Counted from the first letter of the stretch, positions 44,018 through 53,382 are shown. The stretch is 64,000 nt of DNA from Mesobacillus boroniphilus JCM 21738 (GCF_000517385.1 NZ_BAUW01000005.1:1-64000); one strand, 5' to 3'. Numbers and translations: made by a program. Notes: generated from the letters alone by a model not told the origin.

Positions 44018-44043
44018 TATTTTTTATTTGTCTGAGTCGATAA

Positions 44044-44068
44044 GGTCGGCCGCCCTTATTTTCTCTTA
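44044..44068 (-). promoter_or_regulatory. Candidate sigma-D promoter of hag2
   Basis: TAAG, 14 bases, GCCGACC on the minus strand, close to the TAAA-N15-GCCGATAT consensus (the spacer may be one base short, as elsewhere in this assembly). About 75-95 bases before the ATG. Confidence 0.45.
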
Positions 44069-44112
44069 CAATAGTTTTATCGTCTGGCTTGTTTGATTGT
44101 TTAATAGTGTTT

Positions 44113-44331
44113 CTAACTTTTTTTCATAAATTTTAATAGAGAAGTAATATCTTTTGATGCTTGTTCGTTTTCTGTCTGGATTTGATCTAGGATTTCACTT
44201 CGGAAGACCTCAATATTTTTTGGTGCTTTGATGCCTATTTTTACTTGGTCATTTTTTGCGGAGACGATAGTGATTTCGATGTCATCGCCAATTTTGATGC
44301 TTTCGCCGTTTTTTCTTGTGAGTACGAGCAT
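44113..44331 (-). CDS. csrA: CsrA translational regulator
   Basis: 72 residues beginning [47 protein letters not shown], the full CsrA RNA-binding fold. It binds GGA hairpins and blocks flagellin translation in Bacillus; FliW, encoded 6 bases upstream, antagonises it. The target hairpin is in the hag2 leader next door. Confidence 0.95.
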   Translation of the reverse strand: MLVLTRKNGESIKIGDDIEITIVSAKNDQVKIGIKAPKNIEVFRSEILDQIQTENEQASKDITSLLKFMKKS

Positions 44332-44337
44332 GTCTGG

Positions 44338-44778
44338 TCACCCCTTCGCTTCTGCTTTTTTAAAGATTGGGTGTTTGGTCTTGTATTGTTCCTCGTGCAG
44401 GATGACTTGCTTTGCCTTGCGGTTTCTCTGATTAATGATAATTGGCGCCTGCAGGTTTGCGGTTGTTTTTTCGAATGGGTCCTGAACGGTGAGGATGGAA
44501 AAGACTGCGACATCTTTCTCTCTCTCCAGGTTCAATTCCTCGACCGTCGCATCTTCCAACTGAAAGTCATACTCTTTCATAAAATGGAACGGATTCGTCA
44601 ATACAAACGCTAGTCCTGGGTTCGATACGGATTGGAGGACAAAATAGGATTCGTCATCAGACAAGGGCAGCAAAGCAAATTGCGTTTCTTCAACAAAACC
44701 CGGTATCCCTTTTTCAAAAGTTAAAATTTCTTCAACTTCAACTTCTACTTCACCATGATACTTTGTGTTTATTTTCAT
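44338..44778 (-). CDS. fliW: FliW flagellar assembly factor
   Basis: 146 residues: GEVEVEVEEILTFEKGIPGFVEETQFALLPL and NPFHFMKEYDFQLED are typical. FliW binds either flagellin or CsrA, so cytoplasmic flagellin level feeds back on its own translation. Tight operon with csrA. Confidence 0.94.
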   Translation of the reverse strand: MKINTKYHGEVEVEVEEILTFEKGIPGFVEETQFALLPLSDDESYFVLQSVSNPGLAFVLTNPFHFMKEYDFQLEDATVEELNLEREKDVAVFSILTVQDPFEKTTANLQAPIIINQRNRKAKQVILHEEQYKTKHPIFKKAEAKG

Positions 44779-44792
44779 ATTAGAACCCTTCC

Positions 44793-45383
44793 TTAAATAG
44801 ATTGTTCATAATTAATTCCGACATGCTTTAGATTAACAAAATCAATTTCCAATGATGGATGCTGCTTCAAGCTGATCTCGGCTTTGCCTGGCGTATAACT
44901 GATCACCGGCTTATTGATTTGACTTTCAATCACTGGCCGGTTTGTTTTCCAATTGATATCGACTTTACCAGGGTCATAGCCTAGCTTCACACTGCCCACT
45001 GACGGAATCCAGCCAATATTAAAATCAAGTATCGGCGACTCGCTGTTCCGCTTCGCCTGATCTGCAATCGGATGGCCGCCATTCTCAATCATCATCAGCT
45101 CATCTCCATCCTGGGCAACCCGCGCAAGACCCGCGAGCCAATCCTGGTATCCCTGCTGTGCTGCTTCTTCAATCCGGCGGGATATATGCTTTAAATCCAT
45201 ATCAGCCCGCGCCTCTGTCTGGTCAATCGTCAGTCTTGCCGACTTGCGATTGATATTCAGCTCAGCTGAAGGCTGCTGGATGCTCAATTGTGCTTTGGGT
45301 TGCTCCATTTCCAGCTTCGACTGCTGGGTACGGATTTCAGTTTGACCAAACGTAGCTTGTAAGCGTATTTGAGGAAATTGCAT
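44793..45383 (-). CDS. yviE: DUF6470 family protein (YviE-like)
   Basis: 196 residues with repetitive amphipathic strands rich in Gln, Lys and Pro (QPKAQLSIQQPSAELNINRKSARLTIDQTEARADMDLKHI). Same place as yviE in B. subtilis, between flgL and fliW. Function unknown; the repeat-like beta pattern suggests a surface or filament-associated protein, without direct evidence. Confidence 0.8.
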   Translation of the reverse strand: MQFPQIRLQATFGQTEIRTQQSKLEMEQPKAQLSIQQPSAELNINRKSARLTIDQTEARADMDLKHISRRIEEAAQQGYQDWLAGLARVAQDGDELMMIENGGHPIADQAKRNSESPILDFNIGWIPSVGSVKLGYDPGKVDINWKTNRPVIESQINKPVISYTPGKAEISLKQHPSLEIDFVNLKHVGINYEQSI

Positions 45384-45426
45384 TCTGTACTCCTCCTAGA
45401 AAAAAAGCTATTCCCAATGAGAATAG

Positions 45427-46317
45427 CTATCTTAAAAAGTCTAATAGTGTAGGCTGCAGAATTCGGGCTCCGACTCCAAGCGCAGCACGGTGAACACTTT
45501 CCTGGGTCTTCAAATCGGTGATGACACTTTCGATATCCGCGTCTTCATTTTCTGACAGGACACGGTTGGCCATTATTTCTTGCTGAGCTATTCGATCATC
45601 AATCATTTCAAGACGATTGTATCGTGCACCCAGCTCAGAACGTTCGGCTGAAAGCTTGTCCATTGATCCATCCAACTGGCCAAGCAAATCTTCTAGTTCC
45701 GCTGTGTTGTCACTTTCCAATGCTGTCTGTATACCTTGGACGACATCAAAAAGTTCCTGGTTGAAGACGCCATTTGGATCGACATTCGCTCTTAACGAAA
45801 CCCCACGTGAGATTTCCACTTTGTACGAGTTAATATCAGGATCAGCAAGGTTCGCAGCAACCTTTGGCGGACTCGCTGTTGGCACCGGCGGGTGATCCGT
45901 ATCGGTGCCATGGAAGATATACCGACCTGACACCTGTGTGTTAGCGACCTGAACGAGGTCATCCTTAAGTTGCTCGACTTCACGGGCAATCGCATCGCGG
46001 TCAGTCGGACTTAATGAACCGGTCTTCCCCTGGATAACCAACTCACGAACACGCTGTAAACCATTGTTCGCTTGCTCAATTCCCGCCTCTGAGTTCTCCA
46101 TCCAAAGATAAAGTTCAGACAGGTTACGTTTATATTGCTCTACCTCTGTCAGATTGGAGCGATAAAACATTCCTTTCATCGCAACAACAGGGTCATCAGA
46201 GGGTTTAGTAATTTTTTTACCAGTCGAAAGCTGGTCCTGGTACTGGCCCATTCGGCGGTAGCTTTCGCTTAAGTTCCGAAGCGAGTTAGAAGAAAGCATT
46301 GATTGCGTTACGCGCAT
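45427..46317 (-). CDS. flgL: FlgL hook-filament junction protein (HAP3)
   Basis: 296 residues. N-terminal MRVTQSMLSSNSLRNLSESYRRMGQYQDQLSTGKKITKPSDDP and C-terminal helix DIESVITDLKTQESVHRAALGVGARILQPTLLDFLR are flagellin-like D0 ends. Forms the junction between FlgK and the filament. Ten bases after flgK. Confidence 0.92.
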   Translation of the reverse strand: MRVTQSMLSSNSLRNLSESYRRMGQYQDQLSTGKKITKPSDDPVVAMKGMFYRSNLTEVEQYKRNLSELYLWMENSEAGIEQANNGLQRVRELVIQGKTGSLSPTDRDAIAREVEQLKDDLVQVANTQVSGRYIFHGTDTDHPPVPTASPPKVAANLADPDINSYKVEISRGVSLRANVDPNGVFNQELFDVVQGIQTALESDNTAELEDLLGQLDGSMDKLSAERSELGARYNRLEMIDDRIAQQEIMANRVLSENEDADIESVITDLKTQESVHRAALGVGARILQPTLLDFLR

Positions 46318-46327
46318 TTCATTTCAC

Positions 46328-47910
46328 CTATCTTCCTGCGGTTCCCATGCCGTTGATGATTTTGTCGAGCATCTCGTCCTGGAGGGTAATCATCCGGGCT
46401 GACGCGTTATAGGCATGCTGGAACTGGATCATATTTGTCATTTCTTCATCCAATGAAACGGCACTGACAGACTGGCGTCGGCCTTCTACCGCTTCTCTCA
46501 GTGAACCGCTGTTTTGCGAAAGCCTGACTGCTTCCTGAGAGAGTACGGCCATCCCGCCGATGACGCTTCATAATAATTCCTGAAGTTCCCCTTCTCGGTA
46601 TCAGGGGCTGTTTCATTGTATTTATATGGAGTCGTAAAAACATTCGCAAGGTCGAGCGCGTTGGATGAATCGCCAACAGTGGCATCCACATACGGATCGT
46701 TGTTTTCATCATATTTCTGCTCGCCTTTAGCTGTGGCAATGTTATCAATACTGTCGGTGATTTCCTGGGATAATTGAATCCTGCCTGAAAATCCATCATG
46801 GGTGATTTTCGTCTTGCCAGGATCGACGAAAAATGAATTTTCTACCTTCAATCCAGTCTGTATTTCGTTTGGACTGACTCCTGCTTCATGGATGGCATTG
46901 AACTGCGTAGCAAAGGTGTAAGCCATGTCATCCAAATTCGTCAGCATTTCCGGATACACGCCACCAACCTTACCACTTGAATCTTTATATCCATATGAAT
47001 CTACTAAAGACTTCAGCTTGCCATTTTTATTCATATCCACAAGTTCAATGGGATTCGCCCCAACAGAAATCCCTGTGACAGAGCCATCATTTTGATCATA
47101 ATTCACAGTGACATCATTATTTTGATCTCCGCTCACGAGTATCCCAAGTTCGCTCCCTTTATCGCTGACCATCTTAATGACAGCCTGTCCTTCGGCGATT
47201 TTCAAGGAGCCGCCGCCTGAGCCAGTGTAATCAACCTTAATATTCACAAGAGAAGATAACTGGTCAATCAGCCGGTCGCGTTCGTCATATAAATCATTAG
47301 GCAGATAACCATGTGGTTCGACATCGGCAATTTGGCCATTGATCTTGCTGATCTGGTATGTGATCGAATTGATTTCTTTTTCTGTTACGGATAGTTCATT
47401 CTTTAAATCCGCACGGATGGACGTTAACGAGTGATTCAAGTAGTTAAATGTTTCTGCAACGGCGATCCCGCGCTGGCGGACAACCGAACGTGCACCCGGA
47501 TTTGTCGGATTAACCGCCAGGTCCTGCAGCGACTGCCAGAACTGGTCCATGGTTTTAGATAAACCAGACTCTGAAGGCTCATTTAACACTTCCTCCAGCT
47601 TCGTATAGGCCTCTGTCCGCGCTTCCCAATAACCAAGCTTATTGTTCTCGTTCCGGTATTGGACATCGAGGAAACTTTCCCTGATTCGCTGGACTGAGCC
47701 TGCTTTTACGCCTGTACCAACCTGTCCAGGAACTTGCGGGCGGTTAAGCGCCGCATTGGGGTATGGCTCGGTCTGTTCAAAATTGATACGCTGACGAGAG
47801 TAACCCGGCGTGTTGGCATTGGCGATATTGTGACCTGTTGTATGCAAAGCGCTCTGCTGCGTGAACATTCCGCGGCGCGCTGTTTCTAATCCCATAAAGG
47901 TTGAACGCAT
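46328..47910 (-). CDS. flgK: FlgK hook-filament junction protein (HAP1), frame broken once
   Basis: About 528 residues from ATG 47910 behind GGAGG (RSTFMGLETARRGMFTQQSALHTTGHNIANANTPGYSRQ). The frame breaks near 46555: GAAGCGTC lacks one G; restored it reads NYYEGVIGGMAVLSQEAVRLSQNSGSLREAVEGRRQSVSAVSLDEEMTNMIQFQHAYNASARMI, the conserved C-terminal D0 region. Confidence 0.9.
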
Positions 47911-47928
47911 TTTTCGTTCCTCCAAATA

Positions 47929-48399
47929 TTATGCTTTTGAGTTGAACATCCCCGGCGATTGGCCAGGCTTTGCTTTCTTGCCGGCAGGCGGTCCGTAATT
48001 GAATTCCTTTTCCTGGGGCATCACAAGGCTTTTGGAAAAATTGATGAATTGCAGTGACTGATGGATTAATTGCTGATTCAGTTCATTTCGTACTTTTATT
48101 TCTGAAATAACTCCCAACAAATCTTCTTTGATTTGTAAAAGCTCTTCTTTTTCTGAAGGATTTGCCTCTGCTATTTCCTGTAAAGACGCATCAGTGGAAA
48201 TATCTTTAGATACCGCCAGCCGCTCTTGCTCCAGCTTATTGATCGCAGCTACATGTGCTTGCTCATCCTTCAAAAGCTGATCGAGGGCAGCTGTGTCTCC
48301 TTTTTTCACGATATCCGTTTTCTTCACGGTCAGTTCGTAAAGGCTTTTATGCAATTTGAGCATTTTATTCATGATGACAACAAGTGATTCAGCTGACAT
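47929..48399 (-). CDS. flgN: FlgN-like export chaperone for FlgK/FlgL
   Basis: 156-residue helical protein (ESLVVIMNKMLKLHKSLYELTVKKTDIVKKGDTAALDQLLKDEQ), from ATG 48399 behind AGGAGGG. FlgN keeps the hook-associated proteins unfolded for export. It precedes flgK by 18 bases. Confidence 0.85.
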   Translation of the reverse strand: MSAESLVVIMNKMLKLHKSLYELTVKKTDIVKKGDTAALDQLLKDEQAHVAAINKLEQERLAVSKDISTDASLQEIAEANPSEKEELLQIKEDLLGVISEIKVRNELNQQLIHQSLQFINFSKSLVMPQEKEFNYGPPAGKKAKPGQSPGMFNSKA

Positions 48400-48417
48400 G
48401 GACTGCCCTCCTTCTGT

Positions 48418-48539
48418 GAAAAGCGCAAGCACCTTGGTCAGCCCCGACAAGCGCTGGAGGACCGACCAGTGAAGTCGCTCTTTGACTTCATTGGGCGGGC
48501 CGAAGCGACTCGAGGGGCTAGGTGCTGGAGCTGGACACT
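48418..48539 (+). repeat. 120-bp dispersed repeat, copy 2
   Basis: Same element as at 21745 and 51747, lying between flgM and flgN on the opposite strand to the genes, so its transcript would be part of the flgM-flgN message in antisense form. Confidence 0.8.
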
Positions 48540-48562
48540 ACTCTAAGTTAAAAAATTCACCT

Positions 48563-48595
48563 TTACCGCATAAAGAAACACTCGCCAGGAAGACG
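48563..48595 (-). terminator. Weak hairpin after flgM
   Basis: ACTCG / CGAGT stem followed by GTTTCTTT on the minus strand. Probably partial termination between flgM and flgN. Confidence 0.45.
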
Positions 48596-48605
48596 AGTAT
48601 TCACC

Positions 48606-48875
48606 CTATTTATTATGATAAAAATTAATGATGCTTTTAGCTGTTTCTTGAGGATTCAATTTATAAGTACCGTTTTCAACCTGAAGCTTCAGCTCTTCCA
48701 CCTTTTGCTGGCGCTGAACGGATACTTGAGAAAGCTGCTGCATTTCCTTTGCAGTTGAAGAAATTTCCACCTTATCAGCCTTTTTATTTTGCGAAGTTAC
48801 TGTCGCATCTAGTTTGTTCATCTGGCGCTTATATGGATTGATCCCTGATGGTCCTATATTATTGTTGATTTTCAT
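48606..48875 (-). CDS. flgM: FlgM anti-sigma-D factor
   Basis: 89 residues: KINNNIGPSGINPYKRQMNKL at the start and VENGTYKLNPQETAKSIINFYH at the end, the sigma-binding C-terminal helix. Holds sigma-D inactive until the hook-basal body is complete. Confidence 0.92.
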   Translation of the reverse strand: MKINNNIGPSGINPYKRQMNKLDATVTSQNKKADKVEISSTAKEMQQLSQVSVQRQQKVEELKLQVENGTYKLNPQETAKSIINFYHNK

Positions 48876-48953
48876 CGTCTAAACCTCACTTTCAGAACGA
48901 TTTCTACTTATAGTATCGGCAGTCATGAGCCTTTATTTAATAAATCTTTTAGC

Positions 48954-49358
48954 CTAATCTTTGTGTGTGTAAAAAGTCGCATGACGGTCTGCCATTTCCT
49001 TTTTACGCTGCTCTTCTTTCTGGACTGTCCGCAAGTCAGCCATAAGCTCCCCGGCGCACGAAACACAGATCCTGCCTTCACGGATGACGGAACCGCACTT
49101 ATCACAAGGATAACCGAAATTAGGGAATTGAGTCAGCTGAAACCGGCCTGCTCTGATGAATTTTAATATCATATCTTCCGGTACACCGGTCGCTTCCACG
49201 ACTTGAATGACGGTCGCTGCTCTATTTTCTCGTTTTCTCATAAACTTAGCTACCGTATCATAAGCAGTCTCTTCTTCTTTCCAGCATTTTTCACATACAT
49301 CACGAAATTTATTTTTCACATAAAGTGAATCACATTTTGGGCAATTTTGAAGGTCCAA
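48954..49358 (-). CDS. yvyF: YvyF-type flagellar operon zinc-finger protein
   Basis: 134 residues with two Cys-x2-Cys pairs at the start (CPKCDSLY, CEKCWKEE), an HTH-like middle (VIQVVEATGVPEDMILKFIRAGRF) and two more pairs (CDKCGSVI, CVSCAGEL). Matches the TIGR03826-type protein encoded ahead of flgM in Bacillus. Its exact role is unknown; it may regulate the operon. Confidence 0.85.
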   Translation of the reverse strand: MDLQNCPKCDSLYVKNKFRDVCEKCWKEEETAYDTVAKFMRKRENRAATVIQVVEATGVPEDMILKFIRAGRFQLTQFPNFGYPCDKCGSVIREGRICVSCAGELMADLRTVQKEEQRKKEMADRHATFYTHKD

Positions 49359-49386
49359 TGTCCTTCCTCCTTCAATAATATCTCAT

Positions 49387-50093
49387 CTAGCGCGCCAAAG
49401 TGAATGAATACACTTTCGCTGCTCCGTTTTCTTTTAGTAATTTGGCCGCATGCCTCAGCGTTGAGCCTGTAGTATATATATCGTCAATAAGCAAGATTGT
49501 TTTACTGTTAAGATTTAGATCTGTTTCCAATCCGAAGACCTGCTGTACGTGAATTCTTTCTGAGCGCGATTTTTTTGACTGTTTTTCTGTATGGACTCTG
49601 GAGAGCAAGTGGATTGGTTTGAAGCCGGCAGTGGTGATGAGGGCTTCTGCCTGGTTGAAGCCTCTTTCGTAGAGTCGTTCTTCACTGAGCGGGATGGGGA
49701 CAATATAATCATATTGGAAAGATTGCAAAGCCTGGCAGAGATCTTCTGCAAAAATCTCCGCAAGTACAAAATCCCCGCGGAACTTGAATTTCGCCACCAC
49801 ATCTTTGGTAAAATCGGTATAGCGATACAGCGAGCGGTTCTGATCGAGGCTCCCGGTCCAATGCTCGTCCTCCTCCCACCGCTTGCAGTCGAAGCATAGA
49901 TTTCCCGACCGATATTCTCCTTCCAAAAAGGCAAATGGCCTTCCGCAGATTTCACATACCTCCCTGTGATTGGCGCAAAGTTTTCGTTACATTCTCCGCA
50001 TATCTTTGGTGTTTCTGCTTTCCCAAATAGAGTTCTCCATGACAAAGCAGATTCAATCTCCACATGGCATATCAGACAATGACTCCCTTTCAT
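49387..50093 (-). CDS. comFC: ComFC-like phosphoribosyltransferase-fold protein (frame broken once)
   Basis: Needed for natural transformation in B. subtilis. About 236 residues. An N-terminal Cys-rich zinc ribbon (HCLICH, CGECN, then CEICGRPFAF and LCFDCKRWEE) precedes a PRTase domain with the PRPP loop LLIDDIYTTGSTLRHAAKLL. The break is near 49960: GGGAGGTATG lacks one G; restored it reads ITGEVCEICGRPFAFLEGEYRSGN. The ATG overlaps the end of comFA; there is no comFB between them, unlike in B. subtilis. Confidence 0.88.
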
Positions 50094-51435
50094 GCATCAA
50101 TCAGCCCCTTCTTGATTCCTTCTTGGTTCATCATCACAATTTGGCTGCGGGCACTGAGCATTGCTTCTGTTTTGCCATAATGAAAAAATGTCACGTCACC
50201 TGTCGGGTATTCCGCACTTCTTCCTGCCCGGCCCGCAATTTGCACTAGAGCGCTCTCGGTAAAAATTCTGTCCTCCGATCCTATGACTGCAACATCAATA
50301 TTTGGGACCGTAACACCGCGTTCAAGAATTGTGGTGGTAAGCAAAATGGGGAACTCTTTGTTCCGGAACTTCATTACTTTTTCTTTTCTTTCAGGATCTT
50401 CAGCATGTACCGATTCAATAAGAGGATGCAATTGTTGAAGGATGGTGAGGATTTTGTCCATGGCACTTATTTTCGGGGCAAAAATCAGTGCCTGTTTTCC
50501 GCTGGCTAATCTGGATTCTACCCATTTTTTTATTGGAGTTGACAGTCTCCCTTTAGTGAGTTTCTTCTCCCAGTTCCCGGACCATAGAAACTGTGGGACC
50601 GGCAAAGGATGACGGTGGTAGCGGGCAGGAATCGTGACATAATCTCTTTTTTCCAGACGGCACTCCTTCTGCCATTGTTTTTTAGGCGTGGCAGTCAAGT
50701 AAATCATCGATGATTCGAGCTTCCTCGATTGCTGGACTGCATATTGAAGGGTTTCATCAATTGAATAAGGGAAGGCATCGACTTCATCAACAATCATGAC
50801 ATCAAACGTCTTGTAAAAGCGGAGCAGCTGATGCGTTGTCGTGATTGTGAGTTGGGCATATTCGTGGCGGCCTTCACTGCCGCCGTAAAGAGCGGTAATT
50901 TTAATACCCGGGAACACTTTTTGAAAACGAGGCGCAAGTTCGAGAACCACATCCGTCCTCGGAGTAGCCACGCATACCCGCTTGCCTGCGGATAAGGCCT
51001 GGGCAATCCCGGCAAATAACACTTCCGTTTTACCTGCCCCGCAACTGCCCAGATAAGGAGCTCTGATGAGTTTTCCACAGCTTCCAAAACTCGTCGGGAA
51101 GCAGCATTCTGACCTGCTGATAATTGACCGTCCCAATGAAGTGGTTCAGTAATCCTTTTAAAATCCGGATTCGGTCCAGCCCAGCTGACAAGCGGCGTGC
51201 ACTCACTCACCCTTCCCATCATCAAGCATTTGCGGCAATAGAACTCGACTTTTCCACAACGTGAACATGGGATTTCTGCAAACCAAGTATGATCAGTCGT
51301 TCCGCATCTTGTGCATGAAATTGGTTCGCGATTTATACCTTTGCGATACACCAAATAACCATGTTGATGGTGTTTCAATATTTCGTCCCTAGGGAAGGGC
51401 AATTCCTCAAGCAGCAGCTGTTTTCCAGTCAGCAT
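50090..51435 (-). CDS. comFA: ComFA DNA-uptake helicase (frame broken once or twice)
   Basis: DEAD-box-like ATPase that helps pull transforming DNA inward. Zinc-finger region CTRCGTTDH, CSRCGKVEFYCRKCL; Walker A CGAGKTEV, DEVD box VMIVDEVDAFPY, motif III YLTATPKK, motif VI QIAGRAGRS. The break near 51070 (GCAGTTGCGGGG, one T short) is repaired as LIWAVCGAGKTEVLFAGIAQAL. The frame upstream of ATG 51435 also seems broken at a T run near 51463: adding one T joins FFQYNPELQEMLTGK to an N-terminal extension (VDEPSFTETPPSLSTDR), so the true start may be near 51530-51560. Confidence 0.88.
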
Positions 51436-51470
51436 TTCTTGCAGTTCAGGATTGTATTGAAAAAACGATC

Positions 51471-51891
51471 TGTGGATAAAGAGGGGGGAGTTTCAGTGAA
51501 TGAAGGTTCATCAACAGTATTGGGGATTAAATTTTCTTCTTTCAACAAAGTTAATCACAGCCTTTTGTGGATTGTTTTGTGGATAACACGATTATTATGT
51601 GGATAATGTGGGTTAATTTGTTGGTAAGTTCCTGTTCAACTCAATGTAAGCGGTTATTGATGTGGATAAATTGAGGATAGTGGTAAATCACCTGTTAATA
51701 AGTGGATCATTTTGTTGATAACTACTGTTTTTATGTGGATAATCAAAAAAGCGCAAGCGCCTTGTTCAGCCCCGACAAGCGTTGGAGGGCCGACCGGTGA
51801 AGTCGTTCTTTGACTTCATTGCGCGGACCGAAACGTCTCGAGGGGTTAGGCGCTGGAGCTAGATTAAGAATACTACATGTAGTTATCCACA
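51471..51891. promoter_or_regulatory. Cluster of six perfect DnaA boxes
   Basis: TGTGGATAA at 51471, 51578, 51598, 51661 and 51734 and its inverse TTATCCACA at 51883, all exact 9-mers, in the comFA-degV gap. Near-matches (TGTGGATTG at 51566) add to the density. This is the form of a DnaA-box cluster outside oriC. Confidence 0.75.
51747..51864 (+). repeat. 120-bp dispersed repeat, copy 3
   Basis: Third copy, same strand as the other two, inserted between the fifth and sixth DnaA boxes. Starts AAAAGCGCAAGCGCC and ends GGCGCTGGAGCTAG. Confidence 0.8.
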
Positions 51892-51922
51892 ACTAAATAA
51901 ATTTTATAGTTTCCTAACCAAT

Positions 51923-51958
51923 AAAAAAGCGCCAATTCCCCTTACGGATTCGGCGCTT
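51923..51958 (-). terminator. Terminator after degV
   Basis: AAGCGCC / GGCGCTT stem followed by TTTTTATT on the minus strand. Confidence 0.8.
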
Positions 51959-51987
51959 CATCATTGTTGTAAGAACTTGTCCGTGAA

Positions 51988-52827
51988 TTATTTCTTATAC
52001 CAGCCCATCCCCATCGAACCTTCTCCAAGATGGGTTCCGATGACCGGACCGAAGTAGCTTAACATAAATTCAACATTCGGGAACTGAGCTTCTAACTCGC
52101 TTTTCCATTCAAGTGCTTCTGCTTTACGATTGGCATGGATGACAACCGCCCGGTACTCACCGCCGCTGTTCGCATCTTCGGCAAGCAATTCGACGACACG
52201 GTTCATCGCCTTTTTACGCGTACGGACCTTTTCATACGGTACAATCTTCTTGTCCTCAAAATGGAGCAAAGGCTTCACCTGCAACAGGCTTCCAATCAGC
52301 GCCTGGGCACTGGACAATCGGCCCCCGCGCTGAAGATGGCTTAAATCATCCACCATGAAGTAAGCACGAATGGATTTCTTCACTTCATTCAAGCGCTCGA
52401 TGATTTTCTCAGGTTCAATTCCTTGCTCTGCCAGCTCTGCAGCTTCGAGAGCATAAAAACCCTGAACCATTGCGCTGATCTCAGAATCAAATGGATATAC
52501 TTTTATACCCTCTACCATTTCGCCTGCACTCACTGCCCCCTGGTAAGTGCCGCTGATTCCGCTGGAAAGATGGATGCTGATTACTGCATCGTATTCCTTG
52601 GCCAATTTTTCAAAAAGCGTCACAAACTCACCGATTGGCGGCATCGAAGTCGTCGGAAGATCACGCTGTTTCACTTCCTCATAAACCTCTTCCGCGCTGA
52701 TGTCTATTTCTTCTCTATATGTCTCATGATCAAAAATCACGCTTAACGGAATCATGTGGATATTCCATTTCTCCCGCAAATCTTTCGGGATGTACGCAGT
52801 GCTATCCGTTATAACTGCCGTTTTCAT
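51988..52827 (-). CDS. DegV family fatty-acid-binding protein
   Basis: 279 residues from ATG 52827. KTAVITDSTAYIPKDLREKWNIHMIPLSVIF is the DegV start, with the Thr/Ser lipid-contact motif LPTTSMPPIGEF, HLSSGISGTYQGA and a C-terminal ESMGMGWYKK-like end (GEGSMGMGWYKK). These proteins present fatty acids to FakA-type kinases. Despite the name it is not part of the DegS-DegU pathway; B. subtilis has yviA in this place. Confidence 0.9.
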   Translation of the reverse strand: MKTAVITDSTAYIPKDLREKWNIHMIPLSVIFDHETYREEIDISAEEVYEEVKQRDLPTTSMPPIGEFVTLFEKLAKEYDAVISIHLSSGISGTYQGAVSAGEMVEGIKVYPFDSEISAMVQGFYALEAAELAEQGIEPEKIIERLNEVKKSIRAYFMVDDLSHLQRGGRLSSAQALIGSLLQVKPLLHFEDKKIVPYEKVRTRKKAMNRVVELLAEDANSGGEYRAVVIHANRKAEALEWKSELEAQFPNVEFMLSYFGPVIGTHLGEGSMGMGWYKK

Positions 52828-53049
52828 TATTATATTACCATCCTTATGTTTTTCTCTACAGTTTGTACAATCCCATTTTATATGAACTTTATGCAAAATG
52901 CATTCTTTCGGGAAAACTATTTTAGTAAAGGGTTAATAAATCCTATTAGCAAAGAAATAACCGCTTTCTCTCCTGATTTGATAGAAGACACTCCCTTTGA
53001 ATACAATCTCTTTTTATCGATAAATCAATCAAATAATAGCTAACTCCAC

Positions 53050-53085
53050 AAAAAAAACACTCGCAATCGATTGCACAGTGTCACA
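53050..53085 (-). terminator. Terminator after sda
   Basis: ACACTGTGCAATC / GATTGCGAGTGT stem (with one mismatch) followed by eight T on the minus strand. Confidence 0.8.
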
Positions 53086-53088
53086 AAA

Positions 53089-53250
53089 TTAAGAGACATA
53101 TTGGTTTTCTAAGCTCTCTAGGCCACGATTACATATTTCTTCTATCAGCATTTCAATAAAGGTCTCATCCAAATTCAATAGAGTAGCCTTTTGGTAAGCT
53201 TCTATCAATTTTTCATCTGTCAGTTCCCATAGAGAAGATATTTTGACCAC
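53089..53250 (-). CDS. sda: Sda-like sporulation checkpoint inhibitor
   Basis: A 53-codon gene from GTG 53250 with AAGGGG just upstream. The core LTDEKLIEAYQKATLLNLDE followed by TFIEMLIEEICNRGLES matches the helical-hairpin layout of Sda (LSDELLIESYFKATEMNL then a hydrophobic FIELIENEIKRR helix). Sda binds the DHp domain of KinA/KinB and blocks the sporulation phosphorelay when replication is disturbed. It has its own terminator and lies downstream of degU. No DnaA box is directly upstream here, but a cluster lies 1.2 kb downstream. Could be a second Sda paralogue. Confidence 0.75.
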   Translation of the reverse strand: MVKISSLWELTDEKLIEAYQKATLLNLDETFIEMLIEEICNRGLESLENQYVS

Positions 53251-53346
53251 CCCTTCGTTTTACTTTCCCTAATTATATCGGAATTTGTTAAGGATTTGTA
53301 AATCTCTGGAGGATTTTTTGTCGCATTTTTCCACCAAAAAACGACA

Positions 53347-53382
53347 AAAACCACATCTGTCTTGTCGACAAATGTGGTTTTT
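53347..53382 (-). terminator. Terminator after degU (may work both ways)
   Basis: AAAACCACAT / ATGTGGTTTT stem with T and A tracts on the two sides. Confidence 0.8.
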
